A stretch of DNA of 64,000 nt from Alentia gelatinosa (GCA_950022655.1 OX465579.1:18885088-18949087), one strand, 5' to 3'. Positions 33,250-44,980 are shown, counted from the first letter of the stretch. The notes: generated by a model from the letters alone, not told the origin. Program-made: numbers and translations.

Positions 33250-33424
33250 CAGATATTCTAATGTAGGCATTAACTTTTGCCTGCCGCCCACCGCCGGCAC
33301 CACGAAACGGACCTTTAAGTACCGGCCTCTCATCCAAAGCCGCTTCAAGTAGCGCCTGCAGCTCATCTTTTTCCCATGAGGGCCTCTTCTTCTCCTGGGG
33401 TTTTAATGCGTTGGCGTTCGCCAT
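33250..33424 (-). CDS. Gene B, exon 1: Myb/SANT-like protein paralogous to gene A
   Basis: ATG at 33424 and donor TCTG|GTGAGT, phase 1 out. It encodes MANANALKPQEKKRP, then SWEKDELQALLEAALDERP, FRGAGGGRQAKVNAYIRIS. It lines up with gene A exon 1 residue by residue around W-x-K-x-x-L-x-ALL and FRG..GGR; the second Trp (AAWARI) is Tyr (NAYIRI). Five exons with mutually consistent phases are recognised between 33424 and 25444. Several elements (Penelope-like, piggyBac-like, TIR element c) sit in the 32458-26090 intron. The protein should bind DNA; host or transposon origin is unresolved. The frameshift in exon 3 may make it a decaying copy. Confidence 0.7.
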
Positions 33425-34397
33425 CTCAAAAAATGAATACAGAAGATTATTCTAAAGCATTAATGCCCAATTACACTTTAGACATAAATAACATGAACCC
33501 CCCGCCCCCCCCCCAACAAAAAAACAAAACAACCGTACTATGCCCTTTGTTTTACAGGAATATGTCTCAATATGAATCATGCATTACACTGGGCTGCTCC
33601 GGTTTATGGTTCCGCAAAAGGAGGTTCTGTAGGTTACTCTAGCGGTGCAGTGTGAACCATGCCTAACATTTGCAGTGATATACCTCCATATTTTTCCCAA
33701 CTTCCCGCCAGCATGACACACTACACTGCTTGAGAACCTAATGAGGCACTTTCAAGCTAGAGCGCCGCAGTCTGCAAGTGTTCCCGTGAAGTGCTTGTTG
33801 GTTGTGTGATTTCTAAGAAATATATATTCCGACACACCATTTCAAAATAAAAAATGAGCTTACTATTTCAAAAGGAGGAACCCTTATCTATTCCCATAGA
33901 CAGGGGGTGGTTTACAAGGAGAAAGACTTCAAGACATTTATAAGGACAGAGGAAAGTTGACAGCATATGCGAAACGATGTGGGACGAATGATGACGGTTG
34001 ATGAGAGTATGCAATTTGGGATAGAGGTATACTTTCTGATGTGCTACAAATACATGCATCAGATTTCATAAGGAGTAATGACTAATACAAGACTCTACAA
34101 GACTCTGTAAGGCAACAAGATTCAGCAGTAAGCTTTGTTATAAATCTTCGGACAGGATATGTAGGCATTGCCGTGTATACGTGATGCCCTCTCTTCTACT
34201 GTCAAGTGACAACGTACTGGGAATTAGGCTTATTTACGTCTGCACGATGGGATGTCATTGTTATTGGATATAACTGCCAGGATCACTGAGAAAATATGAA
34301 CATTTCTTCTATCACCTCAATATGAGAAGATAGTGTGAATCTCTTCTTTCACACACTTCTATTTTAAGTGCTTGGTTTCGCAGTGAGACTGTGATGC
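33425..34397. other. Region upstream of gene B, no gene recognised
   Basis: Contains a C-run-rich patch (33499-33515). No exon-like frame with splice sites except the micro-gene at its right edge. It presumably includes the gene B promoter. Confidence 0.4.
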
Positions 34398-34497
34398 ATG
34401 TTTGTGAGACACAAGCGCGAGAGACTACTTGACTTGTACTATGCGCAAAGACATCGAACGAGAGCGAACTATGAAAAAAAAACAACTAAAGTAGAAG
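34398..34497 (+). CDS. Possible micro-gene, exon 1 (basic peptide)
   Basis: ATG at 34398 opens 33 codons ending in phase 1 at a consensus donor AAG|GTAAGC. The peptide is strongly basic: MFVRHKRERLLDLYYAQRH, then RTRANYEKKTTKVE. Composition resembles the basic exons of gene E. The second exon below joins in frame to give 48 residues. The evidence is two good splice sites plus frame agreement; no homology is known to me. Confidence 0.35.
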
Positions 34498-34604
34498 GTA
34501 AGCTTTAAGTGGAATATTTTTAAATTCAACATATGCTCTAATTGCATGCGTTTCTGTATTCACAGATATTGCAAGTATTGAAATTTTTACATTTTGTGTT
34601 ATAG

Positions 34605-34651
34605 GTTCAGCACCAAAGCATAACGGTAGATGGCGTGAGAGCCGTTCATGA
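34605..34651 (+). CDS. Possible micro-gene, exon 2
   Basis: Acceptor TTGTGTTATAG; phase 1 continues as GSAPKHNGRWRESRS-stop. LINE1-B starts only about 40 bp further on. This could also be the remains of the start of a longer gene. Confidence 0.3.
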
Positions 34652-34689
34652 ACGCTGGTGACAATTACTTGGATGAGCTATGACGAATT

Positions 34690-36325
34690 GTTTGTTTGTT
34701 TGTTTGTGGTTTAACGTCCCAGGGGACCCTGAGGGTATATAGGGACTATCAATGATTTAACTTTTCACTTTCATAGACTTATTTCAGTCAATTATTTTCA
34801 ATGTTTCAAATACTTTATATAAAATCAAAGAGATTTGTCTCTTTCAAAAACATGATGATATCTTTCTTTGGAATAGTTTCAAACAACATTTTCATGTTGT
34901 TACTGTTTTTCAAATGCTTTCTTCTATTCTCTTGTACCCTTTTACAGTTCAGCAGGATATGCTCGACAGTGATGGGTACATTGCATGCTTGGCATATTGG
35001 GGGATTTTCCCCTTTCAGGAGATATTCGTGTGTAAGTCTGGAGTGACCTATTTTCAGACGGGTCAACTTCACCTGTTCACTACGACTTAATCCCCCACAG
35101 TTTCTCTTCCCATTCACAGTTGAGTGAATGGTATGTAGTTTGTTTCTTATTTGCTTGTTCCAGTCAGATTGCCATTTATTCATTGTCATTTCTCTTATTG
35201 GAGCTGTCATATCCGTGTGTGGAATTTTCACTGTACCGGGATGCAACTTCAGAGCTTTCTTTGCTGCTCTGTCTGCCTCTTCATTTCCATCAATTCCTAT
35301 GTGGCTTGGTAGCCAGCATAGAACTATGTCTTTCCTTCTTTTCTTCAAAATGGAAATCCTCTCTCGAACTTCTCTTACCAAAGGGTTTGTCGGAGAGTAT
35401 TGGAGGATACTTTGAAGACATGACTTTGAGTCAGAATATATGATGAATTTACGATGGTGTGAGACACCTGCCCAGTATAGGGCTTTCAGTATTGCACTGG
35501 TCTCTGCAGTGAAAATACTGGCCTGGCCAGGTAATGCAGCAGTCAGATTACCATATGGTGTATGGACAGCAAAGCCCACTTTTTGTCCTTCTTTCGACCC
35601 ATCAGTGTATATGGGAATGTACTCTTTGTGGTCCTTCTCTATCTTTTCCAGTTCAGTTTTGAACTGGAAAGTGCTAGTTTCACCTTTTTTGTTCTTACTT
35701 AGATCAAGAATAATCCCAGGTTTTTCCTCCAGCCAGGGAGGTGCTCTTGATGGAGTTAGCTCCCTCAGATCATTGAGAGGGAGGTTTGTTTTCTCCAAGA
35801 GACTTCTGATAGAAGTAGCATATGGTGAGGCTACTCTTGGTTTGTTCTCAAATAGTCTCTGGTTATTCTTTTTGAATATTGTCTCATGTGTTGGGTTTCT
35901 CGAGTTTACCTTTGTCTTGATTGCATACTGTAGAGATAATGTCTCTCTACAGAGCTCAAGTGGTGGTATCAGAGCTTCTATTTCCAAACTCTTTTGGGGA
36001 GAGGTTCGGAATGCACCAAGACAAAGTCTAAGGCCTTGGTTCTGGATTGGTTTTAGTCTGTCCAGATAGCTTTTGCTGGCTGAGCCATACACTATGGATC
36101 CATAGTCTAATCTTGATTGAATGTAGGCTTTGTAGAGAGTGATCAAGATCTCTCTATCGGCCCCCCACCTTGTATGGCAGAGGACCTTCAGTAAATTCAG
36201 GGCTTTTTGACATTTTCGCCTCACATATTCTATGTGAGGTTTGAAAGATAGTTTGTCGTCAAAAATCATTCCCAGAAATTTCACCTCAGTTTTTACAGAT
36301 ATTTTGCTGTCGTGTAAGAGGAGGT
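34690..36325 (-). mobile_element. LINE1-B: 5'-truncated copy of LINE1
   Basis: Same 3' tail ((CAAA)n, GTTAAACC box, GTCCC/GGGAC hairpin) and coding sequence as LINE1-A, with only a handful of substitutions over 1.6 kb. The match ends at 36325 inside the RT connection region (GAGGAGGT|AAAC against GAGGAGGT|TTGC), a typical 5' truncation. No convincing target duplication found. Confidence 0.92.
34815..36325 (-). pseudogene. LINE1-B C-terminal part (RT thumb, RNase H, zinc knuckle)
   Basis: The open frame covers the final 500 residues of the LINE1 protein without a stop. RNase H acids (YTDGS, AETSA, YSDSK, GNEEAD) and the C-terminal CxxC..H..C are intact. Against LINE1-A I see about six amino-acid changes (for example N to D in SYLNRL, V to A in CQVCNV). 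It lacks the endonuclease and the RT catalytic core, so it is dead on arrival. Confidence 0.9.
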
Positions 36326-38060
36326 AAACAATGTTCAAAAGTACTTTAATTTACACGTACATACTTACGTACCATATGTATTGACAACAATGTCCCGCAT
36401 TACTTATCTCAGTGGTTCATAGCTCTAGATTTTGGTTGGTGCGGGTTTACGAAAAACATTTTTCTTACCACGCCCACACTCGGAAGAAATACCTACTAAT
36501 ACGTTGCATTTGTGTGCATCACTTTGCATTAGTAGACAACATATTAGCTTACCGGAAGAAAAACAATGTGCCGCATAAGATGATTATTGTACTGTATATA
36601 TATTTGTTACGTATACACATATAAATACATTATAATTTCCAATTACAAAATACTACTTACATGTTTGGGGGGGGGGGGGGGTTAAGGGGAAATAAGAAAT
36701 TGAATTTGTTTAAAAGATAATATATTCGTTGCATTTATGCCATATTCTAGAAATCTAGCTAATAAATTAAAATGTTTTTGGTTAACTTTACCACTTTATA
36801 TTCTTTTTACACCAAATTTGTTCGAATAACATTTAGTAGGTCTACTGAATATGAGAGATAAACAATATTGACTTACCATGTCCTACTTAAAGTGATGTCT
36901 GCTATTGGGCGTCTGCTAGAGACGTTCCTACATGCCCTTTGACCTCCATCTCGCGTGAGTACGCGATAAGAACGTAAGTTGCTAGGGAAAAGCTGGTTCC
37001 AGGTAGGTTACGACCGATATTTCCGCGATAAAAGTTTGATTGCATTGCTTGGAGTCGTGAATGACGAGCAAAACCTTAAATGCATGTACGATCGTGATTA
37101 TGCAACGCAGATACACGATCATCGTGTGCAATATCGTACCTCGTCTGATAAAATCGGTCGTTTCGGCTTATTATCAATCGTTTATTATGCAACAGCACCC
37201 AGGTCTGTGAACTAAACAAAAAGGAAGGCAGTTCTGTAAGTAAATTAAAAATAACCATAGTGTAGTTAGAAATGATAAAATAATATACATTAATCAGCCT
37301 TAAGCTGATGCATGCAAAGGTGGTTGTGACTATTTTTATATGGTATGTGTATATTTTCATTTTTGTATAATGGGTTATTTGTCAATACTTTTAGATCCAT
37401 TGCCTGGTGCCTTTTTCACAACAATTGACGTCATCCCAATGGTTTGAGTCACCATTGTATCAGACTCGTTATCATCATTAGCTGGTCAACAAGTTTATAT
37501 TCATCTTTAGAAACTTTAGAGACTTTAAGCCGATTCACATCAGGGTCCACTACAATGTGTTATTTCATATAGTAAAACCTATGTCATTTTCTTCAAACTT
37601 TCACAGAAAATAGCAAATGTGGAGTACCACATATCTAAGTCTTAAAAATCATAGGGCACTGTCCTTGTTTTGAAAGACCTGAAGAAAACTATGTTTCAGT
37701 ATATTTCCTATGTAAATCAATCAAATGCCAATTGGCTTAATTTACATATTAGGTTAGGTAAAGTCGATGATATTTTATATTTCACTAACTTGGTATTAGA
37801 ATAAGTCAAAGGAATCGTATTAAATTGATACTTGTCAGATTTGAAAATCATATGCCTTATGATTAGGTGCAGAAAGGGGCCAATACTGTTTTAGTCTGTG
37901 GTCGGCATTCAACCCAGACCCTACTACCTGCCTGTTTGTAGCAACCAACAGGGACCAGCCAATATAGTGTGTGACCTTTCTCTTCATGCCAGAGGGTTCA
38001 CCAGTTAACTTGGAAGCCCTCCTCTTCTTTCTTGAAGTGGAAGGTTGAATGTGTGACCAT
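36326..38060. other. Non-coding stretch with a poly-G run
   Basis: AT-rich; a 16-nt G run lies at 36667-36682. I see no gene. Short open frames have no domain or splice support. Confidence 0.5.
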
Positions 38061-38063
38061 ACA

Positions 38064-38198
38064 CAGTAGAACCGGACACCCCACGTCAACGGACACCTTT
38101 GCTCAGTACTGATCCCTCTATTAGATGTTTATTCTAACCCACGTAAGCGGTTACTTTGGCCTGGAACGGAGGGTGCCCGCTTACACAGGGTCCTATTG
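38064..38198. mobile_element. Possible small pogo/Tigger-like MITE
   Basis: CAGTAGAACCGGACACC at the left and GGGTCCTATTG at the right are imperfect inverted repeats of the CAGTAGAACC type used by pogo/Tigger elements. The inner words (CACGTAAGCGG / CCGCTTACACAGG) also pair. The expected TA duplication is not clean, so this is tentative. Confidence 0.4.
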
Positions 38199-38779
38199 TA
38201 TATGTAGCAGTCACCAGTTGAATCTATTCTAACATGGCATATCTCTTTCCAGCGGTTAGTGTGTTAACGGCTCGTTTTTACAGATATAACCAGGGTGATC
38301 TGGTAACCCCCAGTTACACAAGACCAAAAACGGCATCTCTGATCAATTAAGGTTTTATTAAGTTAAAGCAGATTTCTATATACACCTTGGGAGAGCAGGG
38401 CTTTATCCCAGGAAAGCAACCCTAGCACCAGACGATAGGTAGTGGCACGAGGGAACTGGATGCTGTCAACCGAAGCTTATGATCTGAGCTGAAGCACCGA
38501 GATGTTACAGAACACATAAATATGATGCCCCAAGGGTTCCGTCTTCACAGAGCGAATGCAGAGAGTGATCTGTCGACCTGTTGCGGACCCAGCTTTTTAT
38601 AAGCTGATGTAATCGGAGAGAACCTGTGGCACTATTGTGTACAAGCCTACCCAAATCACCACACAGCAGGGACTAGCACCCAGCGTCCACTAGTGTAGAA
38701 GGGACACACCACCATTCGCCTACCCTGACTCCTACATTTATGTCGATATGATAAAGAACTCCATAACAATGTTTTTAAG

Positions 38780-39810
38780 CACATACTCTTATGTATATAT
38801 ATACATGAAATATTCAGAAGCATTGTTCAGGTAGTACAAAGGCTTACTCAGAAAAACATAGGACAAGATAACAGCAATTGATTGAAGAAAAATATTATCG
38901 TTACCTGTATAATTAATCAAGCTTTGGTGTAAACTTTTTTAATACTCATGTACCACACTGCTAGATATAATATACTTGAAATTACATGTTGCCTTTTTTT
39001 GCATGTTTCTTTACTTGTATATATCGAATACAGATCTTCCAATGAATATTCTATAATCTACTCCCTAGTAGTTCTGAAGTTATAAGATAAATGCAATTTG
39101 TACAATATCAAAACAAGCAAAGATTGCACATCAAATGTCTGTAAATGACGAGTGCATATAAGCTTTTGCTTTTCCTGTTTAGTTTTTTTTTAAACAAGCA
39201 TAACATATGTTTTTATTAAACCTTCTGTTCGTGCCAAAGTAACATATGTTTAACCGCCTACTGGTACAAGTGAACTGTCTACTATCGCTGTCTGAATGGG
39301 CTTAATACAGAGCGTTTATGCACATGAAAAGTGGGTCAAGATTGGTAGTTCTAATATCTAAAATAAATGTTCCTTAATACTTAGCGATCTAAGCTAATGT
39401 TCTTTCACAAGAAGAAAGTCGAGTGCTGCCGACATTAGGCATGACTTGAACCTGACTTATTCATCGCTGATTCTAGCAGGCCTAGTACAGTGGTCTGAAC
39501 TAACAATCATGAAAAGGTTTTTGGTTTTCTTTCGCAAATATTGAATTTCAATATAAAGAAACCCTGTTAATTTACATCGTTTATACACAGTGTAAGGAGA
39601 GTGTCACCGGACATTGGAAAACCATAAACAATTCTTAGTTCGGTAATGTCTGGCTTGATAACAAAGTCTAACTGATCTTTGTGCTGGGTGCCTTCTTCTT
39701 TCTGCAGCACTTAAAGGCTGGATAAAATGCAAGCATGTGAGGTTGTGTGATAATGAACTTATCACTTCTTCAGCAACGACGTCAGCACGATTGGGAATTT
39801 CCCAGGGAAG
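38780..39810. repeat. Repeat R7, copy A (interrupted by TIR element d)
   Basis: Words such as CAGAAGCATTGTTCAGGTAG, ACTCAGAAAAACA, GACAAGATAACAGCAA, TGGGTGCCTTCT and TTTCTGCAGCACTTAAAGG recur in the same order at 56110-56590 with substitutions and indels. The match resumes after TIR element d (40631-40680 against 56640-56700), so d is a later insertion. The nature of R7 is unknown. Confidence 0.65.
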
Positions 39811-39813
39811 CAG

Positions 39814-40630
39814 GGCCTTATTTTTCAGTCACGACAATCGTTATGGGCGACGTGTTTTTGCCGTCAGTGTTCGATAGACACGACACTATAGTGAATAGGC
39901 GACATGTCGTGACTGTAAGAGTCACAGGGCGTCCAGACGTGTTTTTCAGTCACGACAATTGTGGGGTCACGTGATTGAAAATGTCGCCCAAAGTGTCGTC
40001 CATTCATGACACCTATGGACGTGTCGTACCGAATGCGCAACTTCACTTCCCGTACGAATTAAGCAATGAAATTTTAACACGAGGAAGGCATACATATAAC
40101 AAATAATCGTACCAAATATGAAGAAAATCGATCGCAGCGTTCCGAAGATATCGGCGTTTTAATTTCGTAATAGCAATCGTTTGCTCTGGTGGCCAGTGTA
40201 TTTTCCTGACGCCTCCGCTAATTTATGCATTATTGACTGCGTACGGGAGGTGGGAGGGTGACTGGCCACCAGAGCAGACGATTGCTATGACGAAATTCAA
40301 ACGCCGATAACTTCATAGCGCTACGTCTGATCATCTTCATATTTTAAACGATTATAGTCTATATGTAGCCCTTACTCGTGTTAAAATTTCATTGCTTAAT
40401 TCCGTCGGGAAGTGGAGAAATCCTCAATATACGCACAGTGATGTGTTATAGAACCTAAGACAGTTCTATATTTGTCGTAGCGGCCGACATTTTTCGCGGC
40501 GATCGTGAGTGGCGCACTACGATCGTGTCTATAGAACAGCGGCCATTTTGTGTCTTCCAGAATGTCGTGGAATCGCTGGACGATCGTAGGGTATCGATGC
40601 CCGACGATGTCGTTACTGAAAAACAGGGCC
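39814..40630. mobile_element. CWG-family 2 TIR element, copy d (complete)
   Basis: Left end GGCCTTATTTTTCAGTCACG, right end ACTGAAAAACAGGGCC, with CAG on both sides (39811-39813, 40631-40633). The interior is like copies c and e, with arms ending in CTGGTGGCCAGTGTA and its inverted copy. Loop shared with copy e (GCCTCCGCTAATTTATGCA). Non-autonomous. Confidence 0.9.
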
Positions 40631-40633
40631 CAG

Positions 40634-41966
40634 TATTAGCACCTATCACCCACACCGTTATTCTTTCCCAATGAAGAAATATTTTATCTCAGAAATCTGC
40701 AAGTGCACTTTTTGCAAAACTTCCTGACTGATTTGCCACCAGCAAATTCAACAAGAGTTGCTTTTTATGCGGCTGAATTGGGTCAAGGGTCTGAAGGAAG
40801 TGAAATAAGAAATCGGTCTGCAAGTGAGGCCACATATCGCAAGTGAGGCCACATATCGTCACAACCGCCAATATTTTGTATAATCTTCTACCACCAACAT
40901 CAACCTCCAAATGCATGTTGTTCTATATTTGAAGGATTGATTAAAAAAAATCGCCGACCATTTGGTCGGCAAGCCGAAACGCACCGCCCGCGAGGTTTCA
41001 TTTGGCAAATCAGTTCCAGCGACAAATTTGTCAGTCACCTCCAACTGCCAAATAAGGAATCTCCGAAAAAATCTAGAAACTCCGAAAAACTATCGGTCAA
41101 ATGAAACTAGTCACTCTGACCGATTTATGTTCCTATTCCAACGAAAGTTTTCGGCGTTCAGCCGACGAAAGGTTTGTTTCTGTCATCGGAAATCTTGTTT
41201 CCTCGTTTCCATTGGCCTATGAAAGTGGCACTGACTTTTTGAGCTAAAATCATTTACATTCAATCAAAAACAAAATAAATCATAAACCTATTTTGGCTGG
41301 TGGAAAAGGGGTTTAGGGATTATTTTCCTTCTGACATGACCAGCTGACCTTTGAGAGCACACACGAGGCAGCACATTCAGCACCTTTCTAATCAACCACA
41401 ATTTGAGATGCTCCTCCACCAGAAAATTATATCTGTTCACCTTAATATATATTGATTTTTCACATTTTTTCACAATCTCTTCAGCAGCCCTTGTTCGACC
41501 AACATAACCTTCTAATTTATCAAAAATTATGATTTATAAAAGATATGAAATATCATTCAAAGGAAATAGAGTGCTGATTTCTTTCATCAACGATAAAAGA
41601 AACCAACTTAAGGGAGGTTTTTCAGTCTCCCCTGTTGAACTGTCATGGGCGAAATAAATACACAATATTAACCTATTTCTGATGCTAGTTGGCATATCCT
41701 CTGTGGTCATGTGTAGTAATATCTGAGGGTAGTGTCCTCCAAGGTGGCACATAGGTATGTCAAATCAATTGGTGAGCATTCTCAGTAGTTGCTGTTTTGA
41801 TTCACCGTTCTGGCGTCGGGATATATAAAAAAATCGAGATCTGTGGTACCCGAATGAAGATCGCTGGCGAATAATCGGCCAAAGGAAAAAGGCCTTAAAC
41901 ACAGAAAATGCCTTTTTATATGCTGCAGACAGTTAACGTTCCCTGGTCGTTGCCACCTTACCCCCC

Positions 41967-41997
<31 letters not shown>

Positions 41998-42316
41998 ACC
42001 CGAAGTGTTGTTCACTGCTGGAGGTGCAAAATATAGGTGAGTGATAACAGGTCACTGTCATTACTCAAGTTCCTCTCACCCATGTGTATAGAGCCTTTTA
42101 CGTGAGAACAAACATGTCCTGGGTTTTATCTTTAAGTGATCCAACTCAAGGATGGGTGTAGGGAATCATTTGAATCCGAAATGTTGGCTGGACACCCAAG
42201 GAACCAGCATTGGGTTGAGGCAGACATTGGTAAGTGATAGTACCACGAAAGATCTGCTGTGAGAGTAAAATTCCTCTCTGCCCTATATGCGTGGCGATAA
42301 TAAGAGAGAGGAATCA
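40634..42316. other. Region with weak minus-strand frames and a C/CA run
   Basis: A 19-bp exact tandem duplication (CAAGTGAGGCCACATATCG, 40821-40839 and 40840-40858) interrupts a coding-like frame. On the minus strand 40689-40916 reads FLQTLDPIQPHKKQLLLN, and 41288-41527 reads LEGYVGRTRAAEEIVKKC. Both could be decayed exons of an unrecognised gene. A C run followed by (CA)n occupies 41961-42000. Confidence 0.35.
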
Positions 42317-42832
42317 CTACAAGTAGAAGGCTTGGGTCAGTTGACGGTTATTAAGTTGGAGAATGCTTGGTGCTTTGCCGTACCTCCTCTCCCTGATAAC
42401 CTTTTTCTCCTTCTTTCCCTCTTTCTTAACTTTCCTCAGTCCCCTCAGTTTATCGAATAGACTGCATCCCGTCACCAATTCTTCATTCTGCGAAAAGCAG
42501 TCCGGATTCTTCTTACGGAGATAAGGCTCGGAATATCCTCCACTTCCGGTTTGAAGCGGGCGTCTTTTTCTTGGAGCACATCTCCAGGTCTCGTTCACGT
42601 TAGTGTGAATACGATCTCCGATTGTGGGCATTAGTTGAAGCTTGCGGCACAATGGGCAGGGGAATTGAACGGCATCCTTGCCTTGTTGTAATTTTATAAG
42701 CTGAATGCAGGAAAAGCAGAAGACATGGTGGCAGTGTGGCAAGCGTCGAGCATCCCTTCCAGGTAGGAGCTCGTTCAGGCACACGGGGCATTCTTCTGTG
42801 TACTCAGGGAGCCCGCCCAGCATTCTCGCCAT
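42317..42832 (-). CDS. RING-finger (C3HC4) protein, putative E3 ubiquitin ligase
   Basis: The ATG at 42832 (GACAACATGG context) opens 171 codons to TAG. An acceptor GTCTAG (exon start 42882) just upstream suggests a 5' UTR intron. Residues 15-62 form a canonical RING: C15-P-V-C18, C34-H-H36, C39, C42, and C59-P-L-C62, spaced C-x2-C-x15-C-x-H-x2-C-x2-C-x16-C-x2-C. RING domains bind an E2 enzyme and promote ubiquitin transfer. The C-terminal ~100 residues are basic (RKRRPL, KVKKEGKKEKKV) with no B-box or other domain, so this is a short TRIM-like or stand-alone RING protein. Single coding exon; expanded single-exon RING families are common in invertebrates. An earlier in-frame exon is possible. 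Confidence 0.8.
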   Translation of the reverse strand: MARMLGGLPEYTEECPVCLNELLPGRDARRLPHCHHVFCFSCIQLIKLQQGKDAVQFPCPLCRKLQLMPTIGDRIHTNVNETWRCAPRKRRPLQTGSGGYSEPYLRKKNPDCFSQNEELVTGCSLFDKLRGLRKVKKEGKKEKKVIRERRYGKAPSILQLNNRQLTQAFYL

Positions 42833-43264
42833 GTTGTCCGGTACAATGTGTCGTAAAGGAGACTGAATGCGATCTGGAGCACCTAGACAAAATATCAAAA
42901 AGGATGGTTTTAGAGTGATCGTCAAGGAAATGAAATTTACAGATTCAGACGCATAAAGAAAATGGAAAAGATATCATTATCGTTTGATACATATGTGCCA
43001 TGAATTGTTTTCTTGTATTGTCGTATAAATAAAATGATTACAAAAAAAAGAAGAATTACGTGATCCCCAATGCTATTGAGAAAAGATAAACAACAAATAA
43101 ATATTACGGTAAAGATAAAGCAAACTTTTGTACTCAGGACATTACTCTACATAATCTACTCGCTCTAGATCTGATTTACACATAAGCTATTTTTCATGAT
43201 GGTGACATCAAGAAATATTGATAAGAATTCTGAACACTTATAGCATCATATATATCTTATCTCT
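42833..43264. other. Upstream region of the RING gene
   Basis: Contains the 5' UTR exon start (42882) and AT-rich sequence. No TATA box stands out and no repeats were recognised. Confidence 0.4.
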
Positions 43265-43275
43265 CATGAGTGCAG

Positions 43276-43326
43276 ATTCGTTTGTTTGTTTGGGTAGTTT
43301 AACGTCCAATTTGTTCAATTAGACTT
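43276..43326 (-). mobile_element. Nano-retroposon: 51-bp LINE2 3' end with target duplication
   Basis: Read on the minus strand: AAGTCTAATTGAACAAATTG, then GACGTTAAACTACC, then (CAAA)n and CGAAT. This is only the 3' hairpin, box and tail of LINE2. The flanks are CATGAGTGCAG (43265-43275) and CATAAGTGCAG (43327-43337), an 11-bp target duplication with one mismatch. Its 5' base is the same as in the 47-bp insertion at 48895. Confidence 0.85.
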
Positions 43327-43337
43327 CATAAGTGCAG

Positions 43338-44980
43338 CACGGGATATCTTTATACCGCATGATGATTGGAAGATAGGCAAAATTGTAACAAAATAAAATG
43401 CGATTCTACATACTTGATTTTATGTATGGTGATCTCCCTCATGCTTCATTACGATATATAAAAATCCAGGACAATTAGAACTAACATAATTAAGAATTTA
43501 TATGATATGTACAACAAAATTAGATGGAAAAAGAGGTATGAAAAAAAGGTGTATCTAAGCTTGGAACAAGTTATGATTCAAGAATGTTAAAAGATTGTAA
43601 TTCAAATTAAGGAGTTAAAGGAGGTTAATTAAGGAAATTACGTTAGAGGTACTGAAACGCACAAAAGTAACATGCTTGGTTTAATCAACAAAGAGGGGCC
43701 ACATGTACATTCGGCGTGGAACGTTGACATGTACTGAGATTGAAATATGGATCAAAGGAGATGATATGAGCTGTAATATTTTTTTTTAAAAGGTGAGAAA
43801 AACACAAAAAAGATATCGAGGACACACTCCTGCAGTTTTTCAAACATAATGAGGTCTGTGTCGCCAGCATGAGAAAATCGTTCAATATTGGCAACCTACG
43901 CACTTTTCAAGTGTTTACATTAAGATATCAAATGATCAATAATCAAAGTATCAACTATCTAATCTTGCCGGGAAGTCCCCAGTTCGACAAGGACACATTT
44001 GATTTGGTAACAGATTAGCATAATAACTGTGGGCGTCCGTTGAGGAGATGCTGATATCTTTCCATAACCGGCGTTTACAATATCTGGTGTTTCGTGAACT
44101 TTATTTTACCCAAAACCATGGGTTCAAAGTGCACGACCCCGATTTCTATCATATTTAACGTTTTTCCCCATATGATTTGATTATGTACTGATTATTCAGC
44201 ATATTGTATTGGAGAGGCTGGCAGCTGTCAATCAACAGGCCGCTTCCCGCTTCCGCCACTCGGCGAACGGGGTTTTCCTTGTTTGTAAACGGCCGTTTTA
44301 CGCTTGTCTTATCATGGCAGCTACCTGGAGTAGTGTGGACAGATGAGCTCAGCTGCCGAACTCGGCCCCTTGAACCCTTTATGCCTGGAAGTTCTATTTC
44401 TATTACTCTATTTCTTTTTGGTTAATTACACAAATAGCATTTTTTGAGATATTCCTGCCCCTGTCCTTAGGATTTCAATGTCTTTACTCATATTTTTGCT
44501 CAACTTGTCGAGCTCAATGAGTTCTTTGTGTCACATATGGGTTTTAATAGTCTAATTTTGATATTTTTGGTTCTGGGGGCCTAAATATGCCTAAAGTTGA
44601 CCCAAATTGGGTCAGAAAATCAATAAACTCAACATATTTTGATATTTTTTGTGGAATTAGCAATAGATATGTGTCGGTCCACTTTTGTTATATATACTAT
44701 ATTGGTTTGAATGGGGTATTTTTTCTTTATTTCTGGAGGAATTTACATTTTGTAAAGTGCTCTGTCTGGGCAAAAAAAATTACAAATTAGGCCCCACCCC
44801 TTATTACATACAAGGCATATGGGTTGAATTTTGGCTTGAAAATTTAACTGATGTTGGGAGGTATTGTATGCAAAGAACAAAATTGGAGTTCCTCCATACA
44901 CTTCCCCCTGAGGAGGCTGTAAGTGGTTTTTTTTATGGAAATCCCTTGTTTTGGTTGTCCGGGCGAAATATCATGTTCCT
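43338..44980. other. Gene-poor stretch
   Basis: No gene or element termini recognised. Short frames at 44204-44425 and 44587-44790 are unsupported. Confidence 0.45.
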
